Shown here piece after piece: positions 1-11,600 of a DNA stretch of 64,000 nt; the first letter of the stretch is position 1, and each line of letters starts with the position of its first letter. Made by a program: the position numbers and the translations under genes. Under the pieces are notes generated by a model. It had not been told where the DNA came from. It was given only the letters and a program-made list of their open reading frames with translations, and did no database searches. Location of the stretch: contig CP136061.1 of the NCBI GenBank assembly GCA_032622095.1, positions 84,046,324-84,110,323 of the forward strand, read 5' to 3'. The DNA is from Siphonodentalium dalli (taxonomy: Eukaryota; Mollusca; Scaphopoda; Gadilida; Siphonodentaliidae).

Positions 1-128
1 CTTACAAGGACAGGGTAAATATTGTTAGGCCAATGCATTCTCTTATATATGGGCGACTCGCATATATCAGAGAATCCATTGGCACAGGGTTTTTTGCAAA
101 AATTCAGGAAGCTCCAGTCATGACAGTG
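1..128. mobile_element. TTAA-target hairpin MITE, left end cut by window edge
   Basis: The stretch matches 39678-39802 closely, including the imperfect hairpin built on TGCATTCTCTTATATATG and its complement. The right end reads GTCATGACAGTG followed by TTAA (129-132), like the right ends of sister copies. The LINE that follows starts about 26 bases further on. Confidence 0.7.
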
Positions 129-298
129 TTAAACCTGCTTCAACCATTACTTATTAATTCAAATTCAAATTCAAAATTCTTTATTGGATATGACCATATT
201 GTAGCGTAATCCAAGAATAAAATAAAAATAACATATAATATAATACATAAATAAGTATAGTCTCACATATAATATAATAGTACTGCCTATAGACTACA

Positions 299-323
299 TT
301 AATATATATATATACATATATAC

Positions 324-398
<75 letters not shown>
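299..398. repeat. (TA)n microsatellite
   Basis: About 100 bases of nearly pure TA dinucleotide, with one short break (tacggta), in the 3' untranslated part of LINE-A. Likely length-polymorphic and prone to assembly collapse. Confidence 0.95.
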
Positions 399-402
<4 letters not shown>

Positions 403-493
403 TTAATGTGTTGGCTAACTCACCCTATACCAACCTCTTGTTAATATTTCGTAATATGAGCTATAGCTCTAGTCGTTAATATATAATAATAGA

Positions 494-3400
494 TTAATTC
501 GAGGGTATGTTTGATTTACGTTTATCTAGGGCTTCTTTGATGAAATTACATATTTGCTTTGTTGCAGAGAAGGTTTTTGGATTCAGCAGCATCTTGGGGT
601 TGTTAATATTTTCTCCCAGTTGAAATATGTCATATTTTCTTCTCAAGTCTTTATACATAGTACAATAGTATAAAAAAGTGTATTTCGTCTTCAACTTGTT
701 TGGGACAAAAGTTGCACAATCTGTCCGAAACATCTTTTTTGGTCTAGTATATCTTCCTGTTTCAATATGTAGGCCATGAGCACTAATCCTCAATTTAGTC
801 AATTCTCTTCTATTTGCCTTTGGAATGTTATATGTGAGATAGTCTTGGAGTTTGGTGGTTCCATAAATTTTGCTGTAAAACCTTAGTTTACCTTCATTGA
901 GATTCATCATTCTTTTATAATAATTTTCAACTTTTAAGTTATATGTAACTGTTATAAAGTTTTTTAATTCCGATCCATTCATAATTGTGAGTTTTTGGCC
1001 CACAAATTTCTCTATTTGAGTCAACGAATTAGCCCATGACATTTTTGGCCTGATTTTCTGAATTAGGTTATCTTCATTGAATGCAGAGATTAATAATTTA
1101 TGTCTATAAGATGAGTCCCCAGATTTACTGACCTCCATCAACCTCCTCTGAAATTTGAATGCTGAGTGAAACATTTTTAAGCATGTTGGTATAGTATTGA
1201 GTTCTGAGTATACTGCAATATTTGTAGCTTTACTGTTAACACCTAGTATGTCTTTCATGATTGAAGTATAAGTCTTATCAACACGTGAACTAAATATGTG
1301 TTTCATTGAGTTAGGGTTAATATTTAAATCAGAAATCCATATTTCTGATCCATATGTCATTATTGGAATTATCATAGAATTGACTATTTGCATCCATGTT
1401 TTCACTGATAAATTTGGGTAATCCTTTAGTTTGCTTTTTATGGCATAATATGCTTTCTTAGCTTTGTCTGATAAGCTATCAGCAGCTTTGATTAAGGTTC
1501 CACCTTTGTGAAAAATAATACCTAAATATTTATATTCATCCACCATCTCCAATTCAAGAGGTCCAAAATAGAAATGTTGTTCACTGTGATCTATATTAAC
1601 ATTTTTTGAAAATATCATTGTCTTAGTCTTATTAGTGTTAACAGTTAGCTTCCAATCATTGCAATATCTTTCAAGACTATCAAGGCAGTTTTGCAGACCA
1701 TCTTGAGTCTCAGAAATGAGGACCAAATCATCTGCATATAGTAGATGGCTAAAGTTAGTTTCATGTAATAATATTGGTGCAGACAGATGGGAGTGCATAT
1801 ATTCTGTGATATCATCAACATATAAATTAAATAATATTGGACTAAGACTATCACCTTGCTTCACACCAATATTTGCTTTAAATGGTTCACTGTAACCATT
1901 GTCCAATTTACAAGCATACATAGTGTTAGAGTACATGCTTGTTATTATGTTATAAAATTTCCCGTTTATACCTTTCGCTTGTAATTTTTTGAATAATAAT
2001 GGTCTTGATACACTATCAAAGGCTTTCCTCAAGTCAACAAATGCAGCATATAATTGCTTTTGATCACATAAAATGTATTTATTTAAAATTGTTTTCAGAA
2101 CAAATATGTGGTCACTTGTTCTACTTCCTTGGCGGAATCCTATTTGGTTCATAGATAACTTATCTTCAGTTTCCAAGTATTCACTGAGTCTCTTTTGTAG
2201 AATATTTGTGAACAATTTACCCAAACAGCTGGTTATACTTATTCCCCTATAATTATTACAGTCAGTTGGGTCACCAGATTTTTGGATAGATGTGAGTAAA
2301 GACAGGTTCCATTCTTCTGGAAAAGTTCCGCAATCAAGTATTTTATTAAATAGTTTAGTTATAGTTAGTGACAGAATGTCTGAACTGCTTTTTATGAATT
2401 CATTTAGTATAAGATCGGGTCCTTCTCTCTTGCCTGATTTAAGGTTTTTTATTCCTTTCTTAATTTCAGAACATGTGAAGGGTTTATTTAGAAATTGATT
2501 TTCTATTGGTGTATCTTTATCGACTTGAATTGTATCAGATATATTTTTTTCAGTAGATATTTGTTCAGATGTCATTGATTGATCATCATGGGTAGTTAGT
2601 AATTTGGTGTAGTGTTCTATCCATTGTTTGTCTGTAATTGGCGATTTTGCTACAGTTTTTGTTTTCTGTAAATTATTAAATACTTTCCAAAATTGTTTGG
2701 AGTTGTTCGGATTTATGTTGTTCATATCTTCAGTTAGAGACTCAGTGAATTTTTTTCTCAGTTTCTTTCTTAATCTGTTATATTGTCTACGTGTGGAGCA
2801 AAATGATTGTCTTAATGCATAATTCTGTGGTTCCTTTTGTAATTTTTTCCCAAGTGATCTTACCTCTCTTCTTGTACTGAAACATTCATAGTTCATCCAC
2901 TCTTTTTTGTATTTCTTAAGTATTTCTTTTTCTTCTGATTATTAAATTGAACAAAATGAATACAAGCATCTGCAGTAGTTTTTAAAATGTCTCCAAGTTC
3001 AGAAACAAGTAGGTTTATATTTCTTTCATTTTTATCTTCAATCATATCATTAAGGTTGAGAATTTTTTCAATGTTATCTGAGGTAGCAAACGCCCTCTTG
3101 AAGTTATTTGTGGATTCACAATCCCAAATATATTTTCCAGGTAAGATGAAATTTGTTAAGTTTGAGTTAATGACATCTTTATTACGTGTTTTCAAAATAA
3201 CTGATATAATAATATTTTGGCGTGTGATCAGAATATTCATTTGGTGGATGAACTTTGAAATGTAAAACTCTGTAAAATAAATTGACAGATGCAATCATGT
3301 AGTCAACAGTACTTTGCCCATTCGTGCTGAAAAAGGTATTATATCCCAAAGAGTCCCCAATATATCTACCATTCAATATTCTTAGCTGCATATTCTTACA

Positions 3401-3997
3401 TATGTTAGTCAAGAGTTCACCATGTATATTATTCTTTTCATCCATGTTGTATCGTTCAATTTCATGATCTGGTACATAATAGTCAGTAATTAGTTGTTCA
3501 TTTGAAACGTGCTTTATAGAATCATTTTTGATGAAATCATGTAAACCAGCTGTTCTAGCATTAAAATCACCACAAAGAAGAATTTCGCCTTGATTTTGAA
3601 AAGATAATATTTCATCACGGATGCCTTCAAAAACACATTCGGATGTAGTTCTATTGATGATCGGTTGTATATACATAAAACCGATAAAAATAGGCTTATC
3701 AGAATCATTTTCAAGTTTTAACCACATGGAATTGTCTGTTAGTTTTACTTGTGTGATATGTTTCCTTAAAGATGGTTTACAATACACTAACATGCCACCT
3801 GAATTTCTTCCTCGCTTCTTTTTTCTTTTGGATGTAGAGGAAAATGGTGTACAGAAACCATCAATATTATCAGGTGACCCATTATACATGGTTTCTGTCA
3901 GACAAATTACATCATATTTTTTTTAAACTGAAATGAAACTATTATCAGATAGTTTCTTGCCTAAGCCATGAACATTCCAATAACCAATTGTGATCAT
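494..3997 (-). pseudogene. LINE-A ORF2: APE endonuclease + reverse transcriptase, broken
   Basis: Reading from the ATG at 3997, the protein starts MITIGYWNVHGLG and has the APE endonuclease blocks CLTET (catalytic Glu), LLCGDFNAR, STVDYMIAS and SDHTP. The reverse transcriptase follows: KREGPD, NNYRGISITSCLGKLF, FVDLRKAFDSV (first catalytic Asp), GVKQGDSLSPILFNLYVDD and LLYADDLVLIS (catalytic Asp pair). The RT part is one open frame of 800 codons (494-2896). Breaks: an in-frame TAA at 3923-3925, a frameshift near 3200 at the end of the endonuclease, and another near 2895. With these it cannot make full-length protein. No RNase H domain is seen after the RT. Confidence 0.85.
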
Positions 3998-4010
3998 ATT
4001 TCATCCAAAT

Positions 4011-4650
4011 TAAATCGGTGGGGAGATGCCTTGAAATGAATAACGTTAAATGTATTATCATTAAAGATAAACCAATATAACTTAGATTTTCAAGTATAAT
4101 TCTGAATCAAGTAATGTTATAATAGTTATTTGACTTTCATAGATCTGATATCTCAACTCCAGTACATTTAATTCTTGAAGTAAAAATTATGAGTTATTAT
4201 CTTTTGTTTTAGATATGTGTATATACTGCCAGTTTCATATATATTATGATTAAAGAATCTTCACAAATATGTGTTTCACAAATAACTGATAAATGCATAC
4301 TATGTTGTAATTTGGATCTGTAGTAAAAACCATATACTACTTTTTAATTTATAACACAATGCGTAACTATGGAACAATAGTAATAAAGGTAAATGTATTG
4401 TTCTGTCCCATGTATGGATACTTTAACATTCGCATACGACTGATTGAATGAATTTGAAAGTAAAGCTGAAGCTCTGAAAACAAATGTGATCTTATGATGG
4501 ATCATGAACTAAATGCTTTGTGTATAAGTGAGTGATTATATGGAACCATGAATGATGGTGTGGGATTGGAGGGTGGGGGAGTTGTAAACTCTGTATTTAT
4601 CTAGTGAGCTCGGTTGACAAATCCCGAACAAAACAGTAACTCATTTGAGA
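4011..4650. other. Non-coding, nothing recognised
   Basis: AT-rich sequence between the LINE-A ORF2 start and the CA-rich microsatellite. No open frame or repeat could be supported. Confidence 0.5.
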
Positions 4651-4654
4651 TCCT

Positions 4655-4965
4655 CTATATACACATACATACACACATACATATATCCACACATTACACA
4701 TACATATACATGCACACACATCCTTACCTACTTACACACATACCTTCATATACATACATACACACTCTCACAAACATACACACACCCTCCCTCACACACA
4801 CACACACACTCACATACCCACTATTATACCCACATACATACTTACACACCTTCATATACATACATACACACTCTCACACACATACATACCTACTATTATA
4901 CCAACATACATACACATACATATGTATACATATACATACACACATATACATATATATTTATTTTT
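4655..4965. repeat. CA/CATA-rich microsatellite block
   Basis: Mixed (CA)n, (CATA)n and CACAC runs, strictly pyrimidine/A-biased on the plus strand. The His/Thr/Tyr-rich open frames here are artefacts of the repeat. Confidence 0.9.
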
Positions 4966-5496
4966 TTTAAAGGAAAAAAAATAAGACACCCACACAGTCA
5001 GTCACTCATGAGACAATTGTTGTATTCACTCAAAAACCATAGATAAATATTCTTTATGAATAAGATGTATTAAACTGAAGAAGGAGAAAAAGGTGATTGG
5101 ATATACTTACTACCGGCTCAATGAAGTTCTTAATGGTGTTGATGAGTCTAATGTAACGATGCAAATTGAATAATGAAATGTGCCAGCCGCATCTGAACAA
5201 ACATAAGAATCAAGTTGAGATGAAAATGTGTTTTGCAAGTCCAAGTGAGAATATTGAACTATATTGAAATTGTCTGATTATTAATTTCTATAACTTTGAT
5301 ATCATATCTTAGTTTTCATTTGTTATGTGACAGTTTTGAAAAGTTAAATTTGAAATTAGTTTATATGCAAACATGTAGACGCATGTAAATTCCTCTAATT
5401 CATTGAGACCATTAGAGAGCCTTTTATTTATCTAACAAATCATGTGTACACAAAATCAAAACTTACAGTATCCATACATGAGAACAAACATAAATA
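4966..5496. other. Non-coding, nothing recognised
   Basis: About 530 bases without a recognisable gene or repeat, between the CA-rich block and the esterase-like fragment. Confidence 0.45.
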
Positions 5497-5935
5497 TTAG
5501 TATTCTCTATATGAAAGATTTTTGTTTCTGATGTTCCCTGAATTCTTCATATGTAAAAATTCAAGAAATTCAGAGTGTACATTATTGCCATTATGATTAT
5601 CAAACATATAATTTGTAGATAGATTGTTGTTGTCAACATTTGGATAGTCATTAATCCTTGAATTTGTGTTGAATCTTTGACTTAGAACTTCCGGCCTGTC
5701 ATACTCGTCATAATTTTTCATTCCTAAACATGGATTGAGGTGTGACTTTAACATTCTAACAATATATTTTCTTCCTTTGGCATTAAAATGAATGCCATCT
5801 CCGACAAACAAGCTTGAATTTGCGGAGAAAATGTAACTGTTTTGTATAAAGTGAATGCATTTATATCTCTCAATTAAGTTTGCAACCTTGCTGTTGTATT
5901 CGGCCACTTGATTGTTATAATCATCCTGATGTACC
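5497..5935 (-). pseudogene. SGNH/GDSL-esterase-like C-terminal fragment, probably LINE ORF1
   Basis: An open frame of about 146 codons with an N-terminal alpha-helical part (YNNQVAEYNSKVANLIERY) followed by the block GDGIHFNAKGRKYIVRML. That block is the last (Asp-x-x-His) motif of SGNH hydrolases. Esterase domains of this kind occur in ORF1 of some LINEs, which is my preferred reading. The upstream part is missing: at about 5935 the frame runs straight into the composite repeat. The tail (about residues 75-146) is Asn-rich and unrecognised. Minus strand, like LINE-A. Confidence 0.55.
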
Positions 5936-7540
5936 AATTAAAATGCTGATCAGCAGATTTCCAAATTTCAGTTTAACTCAAATATACCGACGGTAGTCGG
6001 TCGCGGGTTGTGTAAATGATACGTAATATAAGTGTTATACAGGAAGGGGACACATTTTGACCGCCTGCCATGCCCCTTCAACAGTTCAAAATCCCGTTCA
6101 GCAGTACGGCGGCTGCAGTTCGACATGGTCGTTCAACAGTTCAAAATCCCGATCAGCAGTAAGGCGGCTGCAGTTCATCAGATTATCGCGAACGCAGTTT
6201 ATCTCAATTATAACAAAGTTAGTCGAGTTTAATGATGACTTGTAATCGATGGGCCATAACCATATACAGGGGAGGAAAACCATTCGACGGACATTCACCC
6301 CCAGTTTAGCAGTTCAAAATCCCGTTCAGCAGTTCATAAGGAGCAGCTCATGCAGCTGATTCCCCGAACGCAGTTTAACTAAATTATAAAGAAGTTATTC
6401 GGGAATAGTTTATGCAAACGACATGATCGACGTGCCTTAACTAAATACAAAGAGAGAACACCATTTGACCGACCTCCACCCAGGTAGTTCAACAGTTCAA
6501 AATCCCGTTCAGCACGTTATTCAGCAGATTCCACCGAACGCAGTTTAAACGATTTTTAACGAGGATTGCCGGGTATATGTTGTGCAAATGACTATCGATG
6601 GAACATAACCAAATACAGGGATGGAACACCATTTGTCCCATTTTGCTGGGACAGACACACAGACATGCTACTATTTTGTGTCTATTTTGGAACGATCTTG
6701 GTAACCTGTCGTTAACCAACATGGATTACTGTACCCTACAGTAGATCAAGATTCATCATACTAGTAATTATGCATGATATGATCCAGCGATGTATATATG
6801 TATGCATGTCGTGCATGATCTAATAAAAGTTAAACCTACCTTCTACAATTTTTGGAAATACCAATGTGCTATCTGCATCGCTACCAACACATTTTTGGTT
6901 GACTGTTACCCATTCATTCGGCCTATCTCTTGGAGACAAGAACGTTCCAGCATAATATTTCGCGGAAATGTAACCACGTGATACCGATTCCTGGTATTTC
7001 CAAGTGAAAGTGAAAGTGAATGCATATAACGGGAGTACCTAAAACCAGCGATGTATATGCGTCCATGCTAAAACGCTGAATCAGCTGCTGATAAGCAGGT
7101 TACCAATTAAAATGCTGATCAGCAGATTTCCAAATTTCAGTTTAACTCAAATATACCGACGGTAGTCGGTCGCGGGTTGTGTAAATTGTCATGTATTGAT
7201 CTGGGCTTCCGTACTTTTGTACTGAGTTTGTGACGTCATCGAGCTGGTTGTATGTTATGAGCTGAATAGAATAAATCGATCTCTTTCGCTCTAAACTGTG
7301 TCGCTGTCAACATGTCCAACAATTACAATCAGGGACCCAATATGTAACATAAATGACACGTAATATAAGTGTTATACAGGAAGGGGACACATTTTGACCG
7401 CCTGCCATGCCCGTTCAACAGTTCAAAATCCCGTTCAGCAGTACGGCGGCTGCAGTTCGCCATGGCCGTTCAACAGTTCAAAATCCCGATCAGCAGTAAG
7501 GCGGCTGCAGTTCGTCAGATTATCGCGAACGCAGTTTATC
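5935..7540. repeat. Composite repeat, copy I (blocks A-B-C-A-B)
   Basis: Block A starts taccaattaaaatgctg (5935 and 7101). Block B carries two or more copies of cagttcaaaatcccg (6021 on and 7354 on). Block C runs from about 6205 to 7100. Blocks B and C are themselves three or four diverged tandem units of about 180 bases, each ending near 'cgaacgcagttta' and containing 'accatttgacc'. The architecture resembles bivalve satellite-bearing elements, but I cannot assign a family. The partner copy is at 27936-29007. Confidence 0.7.
7187..7349. mobile_element. Solo LTR, 163 bp, 5-bp target duplication
   Basis: The insert begins TGTCATGTATTGATC and ends CCAATATGTAACA, so it has TGT...ACA ends typical of LTRs, and it contains an internal AATAAA. 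It is flanked by TAAAT on both sides (7182-7186 and 7350-7354). The same composite-repeat site occurs uninterrupted at 6012-6020 and 28890-28898, which defines both edges exactly. No internal retroelement sequence remains, so it is a solo LTR. The short length fits compact Ty3-type LTRs; family unknown. Confidence 0.85.
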
Positions 7541-7915
7541 TTGTAGTGTTTTTGGGTATCAATTAATTATCGTGGATGACAAACAAAACACCGAAAAGCC
7601 CGTGATCGGAAGATATACAAATGAGGTCACATTTGACCCCGTCAACAACCGCGGGAGAGACAATCACGAAGTCAAACGAACACGGCTCGGCCAATTCCGG
7701 AACTGCACGGCGATGCTCTCCCGATGACGAACTTCCATCACTCGATCCACAATCTCCAAACCAACAACATGTCTTACAAATATCGTCTATTCTATTGCCT
7801 GTTATTCTACATGTAAATGTTCCTGTTATATTATAAAGGTTAGTTAAACTTGTATGTTCGTATTTAATTAATAATGTAGTAATATACAAATAACCCCTCT
7901 TTAAAAATACGACAA
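7541..7915. mobile_element. Small TIR element D, copy I
   Basis: It starts TTGTAGTGTTTTTG and ends AAAAATACGACAA, imperfect terminal inverted repeats (TTGTmGTrTTTTT). Its left flank is block B (gcagtttatc) and the matching right flank (tctcaattataac) is found after the other copy at 27935. The empty site gcagtttatctcaatt is at 6193-6208, giving a 2-3 bp target duplication (TC or TCT). The interior has a GC-richer stretch with a short open frame in copy II but not here. Confidence 0.7.
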
Positions 7916-8440
7916 TGGCGTTGTTAGCTAAAAACGAACACGTGCGAGGAATTAGACGATCATGGCGGAAAATATTTTGAAGTGGACCCCCACGTGGGTT
8001 CAGTCAAAAAATCGCCGCCGGCGATTCCAAATGATTCCACATCATGGAATTAATCGTACTTTCTTGGCTACGACAAATTGTTAGTATTTTCTGGAAAATT
8101 TATGTATTTTTGACTGTTTGATTAAAATTTCACAAACATTTTTGCTTTATATCAAAATAATTTTTCCATTTTTATGCCCAATTATTGAATGTTATTTTTG
8201 CCATAATTATATCCCTATTTCAAAAATAGTTGTTAATTTAATTACCTTTTGATTAAAATTATATCATTTTTTTATTTTTTTTATTTTCACCTGTTCACAT
8301 TTTTTCATAAATATTTCGTTTTTGATTGAATTTCTCCAGTTTTTGTCCTATATTGCATTAATTAAATCTTTTGTTATAAATTAATATTTTTCTTGTCACT
8401 TTTTGTTGAAATATCCATATATTTGATACATTGTCCACTT
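7916..8440. other. AT-rich non-coding stretch
   Basis: Sequence between element D and the 3' target duplication of LINE-B. No open frame of note and no recognised repeat. Confidence 0.5.
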
Positions 8441-8631
8441 TTGGTTGGTTGGTGTATCTTTGAAGTTCTTTAAAGGAGACTTCGCTCTGTAAGGTAGCTC
8501 CAAGGTCACTGGTGCAATTGAGCCCTCAATGCTTATTCCACTTTAGTGCTGTACACTGTTGCTAGAGTGTGTGACGTCAGATGGTGCTGTAAAAAGAACA
8601 GTACCCATACAGTGAATGAAGCTGAGCTTTC

Positions 8632-11600
8632 TTATAGTGAAATGTTTGTATCACTGATGAACCGGAGTACTTCCATAGGAGTGTTTGGGTTGGTTTGGTA
8701 ACCCACAAGTGTCTGAAGGTCCATTAATGAGTTTGTAGAATTGTCTTTTGTATCATTTAGAGAGGAAATGTTACTATACAGGGCTTCTCTTTGTGTGGAA
8801 TATAACTGGCAGTCAAAGAAGAAATGTTTAATAGTATCAGCATAACCGCATGCACATTTTGGAGATTCTGATAAGCCTAGTTTGTGTGCATTAAGTAATG
8901 TATGTCCAATAATGATTCTGTTGATCATTATTTCAGTCTTTCTGTTAGGATGCTGCTTAGCCAGGAGACCCTTAAAGTCATGTTGAACGGAAGGAAACAG
9001 GTCGTATGAATGTCTGGCAGTTTCACTTAGATCCCATTTAAATTGCCATTTGTTTTTAATGACTTCAGATACAAACAACTTGAATTCCTTTACAGATTTT
9101 CCGTCCGATGGTACAAGGTCCTTGTTTGAAATGTGTGTGTTTTTTGCTGCTCTTTTAGCAGCCTGATCGGCTAGTTCGTTGCCTTTAACACCAATATGAC
9201 TGTTAGTCCATTTAATCTTGATAGATATTAATGGCTTGAGGAGTTCCAATTGGTGAATAGTGTGCCAGCAGTCGCGTATAATTGAATAAGATTTGTCACT
9301 AGGTTTGAATTCGAAAATGGATGTGATAGCCAATTGAGAGTCACATAATATGTGCGCAGTGTTGATTGATGCTGATTTGGAACCTTCTAGTGCCATTTCT
9401 ATGTGTTTTAATGCTAGAAGAATGCCCTTGATTTCAGCGCTATTGTTGAGACCATCAGTGTGAATGGTTTCCGAGATAGTTATGGGTTCACTAAGAATAC
9501 CGGATGGATAGATCACAGCTGATGCTCCACTAATAAGAGAGTTGGGAAAAGTAGAACCATCAGTGAAAATTATTATATCTTGATCCAGAGTTTGCTCAAG
9601 ATATGTTAAGATGTCCTTCACTGCATTGTCACGAGAAACTGATTTGGATGAGCAGGGTCCAATATCACCGGCTGGAGAAGCGTATATAGTGACACTGGTG
9701 TGAAAATTGTAGCACTCAAGTTCATATTGTGGTTCATCTATCACTTGAGTGAAGTTCTTGCTCAATAAATATTTATTGTCTTGGAACATCCTTTTTATAG
9801 GGGTTTCATATGATTTATTTATGGCACTGATTAGGATGACTTATTGTTTTTTGATTTGAGCCTGAGGTACTCTAAACAGTTCACCTCCTTCATTTTGAGG
9901 AGAAGTGGTGGTGTGCTACATAAAACTTCCATTGCCTCTGTACTGGATGAATGAATAGCCCCAGTTGTGTTTAGTAGGGCAGATCTTTGAACATTCAGAA
10001 GCTCCTGGATCACACCCTCTTTGACGGTACACCATGATGGGTATCCATAAAGTAGAATGGGAACTATAGCTGCTTTATACAGTCTAATAGATTTGTCCAT
10101 GTTTATGCCAGATTCACTAACAAATTTCCCAATCTTGTATAGACCAGCACGAGCTTTTAAAACAGTTTTTTCAATGTGTGGTTTAAATGATAAATCACTA
10201 TCAATAGTAACACCTAGAAGTTTTTTGTCGTTTATCAGTTCTATTGGTTTATTGTTTATGAACACATTGGGAATGAAATTCGCCATGCAGTTATTCACAG
10301 GAGGGATGTGCATGAAGTCGGTTTTGTTGGTATTGAGACATAGGTGCCATCTGTTGCACCAAGAAGTGACTGATTGTAGGCATTCATTCATCTCTTTCTC
10401 TGCTTGTTTCGGGTCGTAGTTAGTGGTGATTATGGTAATATCATCGGAGTATCGGAATTTTGCTCTGAACGACCAGACATAATGCTATCAGTATAGAGAG
10501 TGAACAGAATGGGACTGATGACAGATCCATGTGGTGCCCCTATTTCAGTTGGAATCCAGTCGCTTTGGTATGTGTTTACAAAGTTTTTGCTCGTTCGGTT
10601 AGTTAGGAAGTTGTGGATATATTTTAGGATTCTTCCATCAAGGCCATGTTGGAGGAGTTTATATACAATGCCTTCTCTCATGATGGAGTCAAAAGCACCT
10701 TCGAAGTCAATATATGTGACGAGAGCATGCTTCCCTTCGTTTTTGGCTGTGATAAGGGATTCAGTTACTTCAACTAGTGCACTTGTGGTACTGCGGTGCT
10801 TACGATAAGCATATTGGGCATCGTTCAGCCATTCGCACGTCTCGCTTTTCCATATCAATCTCCAAGTTATGATTTTCTCGAAGGTTTTACCAATAATAGA
10901 GCTCAAGCTGATTGGACGATAGTCCAAGTCTTCTCGTACTAAAGCCGGCTAAGATATTGGGATGGAGGTGCCGGTCTTTAGTCCGAGTTCGTCCCGTATA
11001 GTCTCTTGTGACACGACTTAAGCGTTATTGACCCGCTCAAATAAAACCACAATTATATGAAATAAAATATCACAATTGCGACAATAAACGGATATTTTCA
11101 ACAGAAGACATGCTATTTGATCTGAAACCCACATCAGTTGTGAATTGAAAGCGGTAATTTAATGCGAAAAGAGACATTTATCGCAATGTTTACAATTTTT
11201 TTTTTAAAGTATGCGAACTCAGTTGACCTCGCGAACTGTGTTCGGCATTTTCCGTTGAAAATATTCCGTAGATTTTGGACTAACAACGCAAATTACGATG
11301 AATTCTCCATTGTAATCGTAATTATGTGTGTCAATAAATAAAAAATAAATAGATTAATTAAACATTGGAGATATAAATGTAATACATTAAATAAATTACG
11401 GGAATTATAACCCTCTCAAAGTTTAAAACAGTGTAAACACAACGAGCATTAGAATAAATAATATGCCTTATATGGTGCTACATTTCACCCACATTTGGTG
11501 GACTTCCGCGAAATTAAGATATATACTAAGCGAACAGGGCAATATATTGCTCTTGTTATGCACACAAAAAATCAAACAAAATTTGTATAAATTTTGAACC

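Larger units (their letters stand above)
155..4010 (-). mobile_element. Non-LTR retrotransposon (LINE-A), decayed
   Basis: A LINE in minus orientation. Its 3' end lies near 155, where a short GAATTT-repeat tail abuts the sequence seen uninterrupted at 39825-39832 (ttacttatta), so that copy is the empty site. The ORF2 start is at 3997. The clade is uncertain: the RT reads like the unnamed 'NNYRGISITS' LINEs common in marine invertebrates. A possible ORF1 remnant lies at 5497-5935, but the 1.5 kb between has no coding content, so I keep the two apart. Confidence 0.75.

Noticed and set aside
4614-5046. His/Thr/Tyr-rich open frames
   Set aside because: Translation of CA/CATA microsatellite.
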